From an uncultured Burkholderiales bacterium (GTDB lineage Bacteria; Pseudomonadota; Gammaproteobacteria; Burkholderiales; Burkholderiaceae_C): a stretch of 62,543 nt of DNA. Each line of letters begins with the position of its first letter. Positions within the stretch are counted from its first letter, which is position 1. Made by a program: the position numbers and the translations under genes. This document shows positions 56,995-62,543 of this stretch, one piece after another. The notes under the pieces were generated by a model that was not told the origin of the DNA, did no database searches, and saw nothing but the letters and a program-made list of their open reading frames with translations. The stretch covers positions 1 to 62,543 of the forward strand of contig CAIWWN010000015.1 in the NCBI GenBank assembly GCA_903916355.1, written 5' to 3'.

Positions 56995-58029
56995 TTAGCT
57001 CAGCAAGGCTTGGGCAAATTCGCGCGCGTTGAAGGTTTCCAAATCGGCGAGTTGCTCACCCACGCCGATGAAATAAACCGGGATCGGCTTTTCGCGCGCA
57101 ATCGCGCACAACACGCCGCCTTTGGCCGTGCCGTCCAGCTTGGTCACGATCAAACCGGTGAGCTGCAAGGTCTCGTCAAAGGCTTTGACCTGCATCAGCG
57201 CGTTTTGCCCGGTATTGCCGTCGATCACCAACAGCACCTCGTGCGGCGCGGTGGCATCGGCTTTTTGCACCACGCGTTTGATTTTGCTCAGCTCTTGCAT
57301 CAAATGGGTTTGTGTCGGCAAACGGCCGGCGGTGTCGACCAGCACCACATCACGCCCTCGCGCTTTGCCGGCGCTGACTGCATCAAAGCTCACCGCCGCC
57401 GGATCGCCCCCGGCTTGGCTGATGATCTCGACCGTGTTGCGATCGGCCCACACGGCCAACTGTTCACGCGCTGCGGCACGAAAGGTGTCGGCAGCCGCCA
57501 GCAACACGCTGGCGCCGCTGTCGGCCAGGTGTTTGGTGAGTTTGCCAATCGAGGTGGTTTTGCCTGCGCCATTGACCCCGGCGACCATGATCACGGTGGG
57601 TTGGTGCTCGCCAATCGACAAAGTTTTTTGCAAAGGCGTGAGCAAGTCGGTGATGCATTCGATCAACAAACCTTTGACGGCTTGCGGTTCGGTGGTTTTA
57701 CTGTCTTTGACCCGGCGCTTGAGGTCTTGCAGCAAATGCTCCGTGGCTTTGACGCCCGTGTCGGCCAGCAACAGGGCGGTTTCCAGCTCTTCATACAGGT
57801 GGTCATCGATCTGCGTGCCGGTGAACACCGTGGCGATGCTGGAGCCAGTTTTGCGCAAGCCCGCTTTGAGCTTGTCGAGCCAGCCTTGCCTTGGCGCGGG
57901 CACCTCGGCCAAGGCGCTTTCGGCTTGGGCTTGCGGAAGCGCTGTGGCTGCTGCTACAGGTGCCGCGGCCGGTGCGGGTAAGGCATCGGTGGCGGGCGTG
58001 GGCGATTTTTTGCGGAAAAAACTGAACAT
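56995..58029 (-). CDS. ftsY: signal recognition particle receptor FtsY
   Basis: GVNGAGKTTSIGKL; DTFRAAAREQL; DTAGRLPTQTHLMQEL; TKLDGTAKGGVLCAI; IGVGEQLADLETFN. Confidence 0.96.
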   Translation of the reverse strand: MFSFFRKKSPTPATDALPAPAAAPVAAATALPQAQAESALAEVPAPRQGWLDKLKAGLRKTGSSIATVFTGTQIDDHLYEELETALLLADTGVKATEHLLQDLKRRVKDSKTTEPQAVKGLLIECITDLLTPLQKTLSIGEHQPTVIMVAGVNGAGKTTSIGKLTKHLADSGASVLLAAADTFRAAAREQLAVWADRNTVEIISQAGGDPAAVSFDAVSAGKARGRDVVLVDTAGRLPTQTHLMQELSKIKRVVQKADATAPHEVLLVIDGNTGQNALMQVKAFDETLQLTGLIVTKLDGTAKGGVLCAIAREKPIPVYFIGVGEQLADLETFNAREFAQALLS

Positions 58030-58088
58030 GGGCTCGTTTCTGAATTCGCTCCCATTCTATGAAATCGGCGGGCTGCCTTTGGCCAGAC

Positions 58089-58628
58089 TCACATGTGCGC
58101 AATCGGCAGTCGAATATGGTGCATGTGCAAGGACAAACCCAAGGCGGCCATGTGGTTGCTGTTGCGGCTCAAAATCATTTCTGCCAAGGGCAAAAACTGT
58201 TGCTCTTCTTGGGATGCATGCTGGATGTAACGCTCCACAAAGGCGGTCAGAAGGGCTGCATCCACGTTGCACTCTTGCCCCTTGGCCGCTTTTTTCAATT
58301 CGGGCTCTAAACCGTGCCAAAGTTTTTCAAGGCTGCGGTGACCCGCCACCAAGCCGTCCACCAACGCGTCGACATGCAGACGTTCTTCACCTTTCTGGGC
58401 ACTGGCTTGCACCGCAGGAAAGAGGTCCTTTTCTTCCTCTTGATGGTGCTTGAACATCACGTCCTGAAAAAACGTCAGGGACTGCTGCGCTGTTTTGCGC
58501 GCCAAAGCCACCGGCGCCAATAACGCGGGCAGGTCTGCCAAGCGAAGCAGTTGCGACAAAATGCCCTCATGGCAATGGGAGAAGTTGGTCAGTGGGGCAT
58601 CGGTGTCGATGGGGGTCATGGGTGTCAT
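58089..58628 (-). CDS. hemerythrin-domain protein
   Basis: FSHCHEGILSQL; DVMFKHHQEEEKDLFPAV; HASQEEQQFLPLAE. Confidence 0.8.
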   Translation of the reverse strand: MTPMTPIDTDAPLTNFSHCHEGILSQLLRLADLPALLAPVALARKTAQQSLTFFQDVMFKHHQEEEKDLFPAVQASAQKGEERLHVDALVDGLVAGHRSLEKLWHGLEPELKKAAKGQECNVDAALLTAFVERYIQHASQEEQQFLPLAEMILSRNSNHMAALGLSLHMHHIRLPIAHM

Positions 58629-58866
58629 CCTTGAAGTAACTCAGGCCAATGTAGGAGACAGGAGATAGCCTGCCAAGCGGAGCCGCCCACTTCATTGATG
58701 TAGATCATCCATTCATGCGTGAAGCCGATTGCGATGGCTTTTTGCCACCGATACATGGCGTTACACCTGGCCCCTGAAGCCTGTCATCAAGCCACTCACA
58801 CGCCACGTTGTAGTGACAAGTTCAACGCAGTGTTGGGCTCACAACTGAAGTCAACGGAGTATTTTC

Positions 58867-59109
58867 ATGAACAAATTGCTTGCCACATTGATCGCTGGAT
58901 TCTTTGCTATCGGCGCTTTTGCCCAGACTCCTGCTGCTGCCACACCGGTCGCCCCAGCTGGCACCAAAGTAGAGGCCAAGACCGAAGCCAAAGCCGATAT
59001 GAAAGCGGCGAAGGAAGAGAAAAAAGCAGCCCATAAGGCTCACAAAGCCGAGAAAAAAGCCGAGAAAATGTCTGCCCCAGCGGCAGACGCGCCTGCCGTT
59101 AAGAAATAA
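58867..59109 (+). CDS. small secreted Ala/Lys/Glu-rich protein
   Basis: Signal peptide MNKLLATLIAGFFAIGAFA then low-complexity A/K/E/H region. Confidence 0.65.
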   Translation: MNKLLATLIAGFFAIGAFAQTPAAATPVAPAGTKVEAKTEAKADMKAAKEEKKAAHKAHKAEKKAEKMSAPAADAPAVKK

Positions 59110-59157
59110 GAGCGCCCTCGATAAAAGCGCAACCGGGGTGCTCGACCCCACCACTTG

Positions 59158-59181
59158 AGGCCAGCACTGCTGGCCTTTTTT
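59158..59181 (+). terminator. intrinsic terminator
   Basis: AGGCCAGC-ACT-GCTGGCCT-TTTTT. Confidence 0.85.
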
Positions 59182-59237
59182 GCGTCCCAACTGTCATGCG
59201 GATCTTCAGCGGCCAGGGCTTGCGTACACTTGGCCCT

Positions 59238-59873
59238 ATGCGACCTCGATCTTCTCAAGCCCAAGCCCCCAAACGTCCTCAGCCCTCCAAGGGCGCCCCG
59301 TCCTCCGTGATCGGTCATCCGGCACACGAAATCCGCATCATTGGCGGGCTGTGGAAACGCAGCAAACTCAAGGTGCTGGACAAGCCGGGCCTGCGGCCCA
59401 CGCCTGACCGGGTGCGCGAAACCCTGTTCAATTGGCTGGGCCAAGACCTGACTGGCTGGCAATGTGTGGACGCCTTTGCGGGCACCGGCGTGCTCGGCTT
59501 TGAGGCCGCGTCCCGCGGCGCCCAGCAGGTGTTGATGTGGGAGCAAGACGCTGCCTTGGTGGCGCAATTGACCGACAGCAAAGTGCGCCTCAAGGCCAAC
59601 ATGGTGCAGGTGCAACGCGGTGACGCGGTGAACGGCTTGCAACAGGCTGCCCCGGGCAGCATGAACCTGGTGTTTTTAGATCCGCCTTTTGAAGGCGAAT
59701 TGTTTGCCCCCGCTTTGCAAGCCGCAGCGCAGGCCGTGGCCCCGGGGGGCTGGGTCTACCTCGAAGCGCCTGTGCGGTGGACCGACGAGCAACTTGCACC
59801 CTGGTTCTTGAAAGTCCAGCGCCACCTCAAAGCCGGTGCGGTGCATGCGCATTTGCTGCAAAAAATGGACTGA
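59238..59873 (+). CDS. rsmD: 16S rRNA (guanine(966)-N(2))-methyltransferase
   Basis: IIGGLWKRSKLKVLDKPGLRPTPDRVRETLFNWL; DAFAGTGVLGFEAASRGA; LDPPF. Confidence 0.94.
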   Translation: MRPRSSQAQAPKRPQPSKGAPSSVIGHPAHEIRIIGGLWKRSKLKVLDKPGLRPTPDRVRETLFNWLGQDLTGWQCVDAFAGTGVLGFEAASRGAQQVLMWEQDAALVAQLTDSKVRLKANMVQVQRGDAVNGLQQAAPGSMNLVFLDPPFEGELFAPALQAAAQAVAPGGWVYLEAPVRWTDEQLAPWFLKVQRHLKAGAVHAHLLQKMD

Positions 59874-59931
59874 ACCGGACCGATGCCCCGTCCGATAAAC
59901 TGACGCCACTTTATTCTTGGAGACCTTGCCC

Positions 59932-60432
59932 ATGAGCCGCTCTGTGATCGCCGTTTACTCTGGCACTTTCGACCCCTTGACCTTGGGGCACGAAGACGTG
60001 GTGCGCCGCGCGGCACAACTGTTTGACCAGGTGGTGATTGCGGTGGCCGTGGCGCACCATAAAAAAACCCTGTTCACCCTGGACGAGCGTTTGGCCATGG
60101 CGCAAGCCGTGGCCGGTAGCCTGCCCGGCGTGAGGGTGCTGCCCTTCACCGGTTTGCTGCGCGACTTTGTCGTGGCCCAAGGTGCGCGCGCCATTGTGCG
60201 CGGTATCCGCTCGGTCACGGACTACGACTACGAAACCCAAATGGCCGGCATGAACCGCTATTTGGCCCCGGACGTGGACACGGTCTTTTTGAACACCAGC
60301 GCGCAGTACCAGCACATCAGCAGCACCTTGGTGCGAGAAATCGCCACCCTGGGCGGCGACGTGTCGGGCTTGGTCTCAGCGCCAGTACTCAAGGCTTTGA
60401 AAGACAAGCTCTCAGCGCGCACCACAGCCTGA
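59932..60432 (+). CDS. coaD: pantetheine-phosphate adenylyltransferase
   Basis: AVYSGTFDPLTLGHEDVVRRAAQLFD; VRGIRSVTDYDYETQMAGMNR; ISSTLVREIATLGGDVSGLV. Confidence 0.96.
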   Translation: MSRSVIAVYSGTFDPLTLGHEDVVRRAAQLFDQVVIAVAVAHHKKTLFTLDERLAMAQAVAGSLPGVRVLPFTGLLRDFVVAQGARAIVRGIRSVTDYDYETQMAGMNRYLAPDVDTVFLNTSAQYQHISSTLVREIATLGGDVSGLVSAPVLKALKDKLSARTTA

Positions 60433-60530
60433 AAGGCTCGGCGCTGACATGAAGTCCGGCGTCAGCCAGCCAGCGTGGGGTGTCCAGCGTCTCCACAATG
60501 GCTCCAGAATGTTCTGCGCCAATTAGCTCT

Positions 60531-62066
60531 ATGCCTGATCGTTCCTCATTCCGTTTGGTTCACTTCATCGCCCTGGCGCTGGTGACGTGCATGGGTTTGA
60601 CGGTGGCGATCATGTCTGCCTGGACCGTCTGGCAGCTGCAATATGGCTTTGACGAATATCTGCAAGCGCATGACACCGAGCGGCTCAACCAGTTCGCACA
60701 CCGGCTTGAAGCCATGGCACAACAATCAGGTGGCGTCTCGGTTGTGTTGCAACAGCCTTGGCCTGTCGTGATCGATCAGTTGGCCGGATCGGTGAACCAA
60801 GACCGACCACCGGACCCCCATGCGCCTGATCGACCTGCGCGCTTCGAACCCTCGCATCCCCCGCCCCCGCATCCCCCGCATGAAGAGGGGCTGGACCATC
60901 GCCCGCCCCCGCCGCACCGAGGGCCACCTGACGGATTCAATCGCCGCCTGTCTTTACTCGATCCGCAAGGGCAAACGCTGGAAGGGCCCCCTGTGCGGGC
61001 CGATGACCCCTCGATTCGGGCCGCCGTGCAGGTCCAGGGGCAGCTGCAAGCTTATTTGAGTTTGCGCACCGTCAAAGCCCTGCCGGACCAAATGGCCCAA
61101 CGCTTTTTGCAGCGGCAGTACCTGGGTTTGGCTGGTTTGGCCCTGGTGATGCTGCTCTTGACCCTCGGCATTGCCGTTCTGTTGGCCCGGCGCTGGAGTC
61201 GTCCTTTGCAAGCGGCATCGCACGCCACAGCGCGCATTGCCCAAGGCGATTGGTCTTCGCGCATCGCAGAGCATCACTTGACAGGCTGGCGCACTGAGTT
61301 GGACGACTTGATGCACCACATCAACCAAATGGCGCAAGCGCTGCAAAATCAAGAGCACACCCGCAAACGCTGGCTGGCCGACATTTCCCACGAACTGCGA
61401 ACTCCGTTGTCCGTGTTGCAAGGCGAGGTCGAAGCCTTGCTCGATGGCGTGCGCCCGCTCGCACTTTCTGCGATGGGCTCCTTGCGTGAAGAGGTGCTGC
61501 GCCTGAACGCTTTGGTCAATGACCTGCATTTGCTGTCCATGGCCGACTTGCAGGCTTTGCCCTGTCATTTCGAGTCTGGCGATGCGGTGGCCTTGTTGCG
61601 CAATGTGCAGCAACGGTTTGCGCATTCGGCCCAGGCGCAAGGTATTGATTTGCATGTGGACTTGGCCGAATACACCGCACTGCCTGTGAGGTGGGACATG
61701 CACCGCATGACGCAAGTACTCAGCAATTTGGTCAGCAACAGTTTGCGCTACACCGATGCCCCAGGACGCGCCGTGATGCGCTTGCGCCAAGAGGGTGGGG
61801 ACGTGGTGATCGTCATGGAGGACAGTGCGCCCGGCGTCTCTGAGTTTGATTTGCCCCGGTTGCTCGACCCCTTGTTTCGGGTCCAAGCCGATCGGGCCAG
61901 AGCCCCGGGCGATCGACACCATTGCAGCGGCTTGGGCCTGTCTATTGCGGCGGCCATTGTGAAAGCCCACCGGGGTCAGATGACGCTGGCCTCGTCGACC
62001 TGGGGCGGTCTGTGTGTTTGTGTGCGTTTGCCTGCCCAGCCCGCAACCACAATCAATACCCAATGA
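60531..62066 (+). CDS. sensor histidine kinase (BaeS-like) with His/Pro-rich periplasmic segment
   Basis: WLADISHELRTPLSVLQGEVEALLDG H-box; NLVSNSLRYT N-box; GLGLSIAAAIVKAHRG G-box. Confidence 0.92.
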   Translation: MPDRSSFRLVHFIALALVTCMGLTVAIMSAWTVWQLQYGFDEYLQAHDTERLNQFAHRLEAMAQQSGGVSVVLQQPWPVVIDQLAGSVNQDRPPDPHAPDRPARFEPSHPPPPHPPHEEGLDHRPPPPHRGPPDGFNRRLSLLDPQGQTLEGPPVRADDPSIRAAVQVQGQLQAYLSLRTVKALPDQMAQRFLQRQYLGLAGLALVMLLLTLGIAVLLARRWSRPLQAASHATARIAQGDWSSRIAEHHLTGWRTELDDLMHHINQMAQALQNQEHTRKRWLADISHELRTPLSVLQGEVEALLDGVRPLALSAMGSLREEVLRLNALVNDLHLLSMADLQALPCHFESGDAVALLRNVQQRFAHSAQAQGIDLHVDLAEYTALPVRWDMHRMTQVLSNLVSNSLRYTDAPGRAVMRLRQEGGDVVIVMEDSAPGVSEFDLPRLLDPLFRVQADRARAPGDRHHCSGLGLSIAAAIVKAHRGQMTLASSTWGGLCVCVRLPAQPATTINTQ

Positions 62067-62440
62067 GCACAGCTTCGCACATTTTGGTCGTGGAAGACGA
62101 TCGCAAGATCGCGCAATTGGTCTGCGATTACCTGCATGAAGATGGCTATACGGCCCAGCAAGTGCACGACGGCACCCTGGCTTGGGCCAGTTTTCGTCAT
62201 CGGACGCCTGATTTGGTGATCCTCGACCTGATGCTGCCCGGCATGGACGGACTGGCGCTGTGCCAAGAAATGCGCGGTCGCAGTGATGTGCCCATCATCC
62301 TCTTGACCGCTCGGGTGGACGAGGTCGACCGGTTGCTGGGTTTGAATACCGGGGCCGATGACTATGTGTGCAAGCCTTTCAGTCCGCGCGAGTTGATGGC
62401 GCGTGTGCGCAACCTGCTGCGCCTGTTAACGGCGGCGTAA
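62063..62440 (+). pseudogene. response regulator truncated after the receiver domain
   Basis: ILVVEDDRKIAQLVCDYLHEDGY...DLVILDLMLPGMDG...TGADDYVCKPFSPRELMARVRNLLRLLTAA*; no DNA-binding domain before the stop. Confidence 0.75.
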
Positions 62441-62543
62441 ATCCGCTGAAAAATGGCGGCGGAAATTGGCGGCGAGAAATTTTGTTACCCAAGGTCACAA
62501 AGGGGCTTTGTGACCCGTAATCATTGTCTTCCCCCGTGGGCCG
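62424..62543. mobile_element. possible terminus of an insertion sequence (IS21-like?), continues beyond the window
   Basis: Starts TGTTAACGGCGGCG where response-regulator homology ends; three spaced repeats GGCGGCGTAAAT, GGCGGCGGAAAT, GGCGGCGAGAAAT; hairpin GGTCACAAAG-GGG-CTTTGTGACC. Confidence 0.4.

Noticed and set aside
1-62543. tRNA, rRNA or CRISPR arrays
   Set aside because: No regularly spaced repeats and no recognisable tRNA/rRNA sequence was noticed; a tRNAscan/CRISPR run was not possible.

Overview
The window is about 62.5 kb of GC-rich chromosome from a betaproteobacterium, probably Burkholderiales/Comamonadaceae judging by gene content and order. The backbone is dense and includes: a GDPD; two orphan Bug-type binding proteins; a TldD/TldE pair; a MoxR/VWA pair; cytochrome c4; a PcaF-like thiolase; a marR-emrAB-type efflux operon; trmL/comF; a complete caa3-type oxidase cluster (ctaC, ctaD, small ORF, cox11, DUF2970, ctaE, surf1, ctaA, ctaB, sco); an acyl-CoA ligase plus livGFHMK operon; rpoH; ftsY/rsmD/coaD; and a two-component system. 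The accessory part lies at about 38.4-57.0 kb. It holds two Cys-type sulfatases, a membrane-anchored formylglycine-generating enzyme (FGE), a DhlA-like haloalkane dehalogenase, an MBL-fold hydrolase, tandem GST-kappa/DsbA domains, SDR, GST, DUF1254, a PF10118-like protein, an outer-membrane channel and two TetR regulators. The main discovery is a shared palindromic operator, CAATACA-n4-TGTATTG(TT), at three intergenic positions (38528, 45375, 55994). These sites sit in front of the dehalogenase, a sulfatase operon and the FGE operon, suggesting one dispersed regulon. Other strong signals are a perfect CIRCE element upstream of rpoH, tandem MarR-type palindromes at the efflux operon, and a response regulator cut after its receiver domain by what looks like a mobile-element end at the right edge. 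I saw no tRNA, rRNA or CRISPR. All assignments are from reading the sequence; no database search was run.
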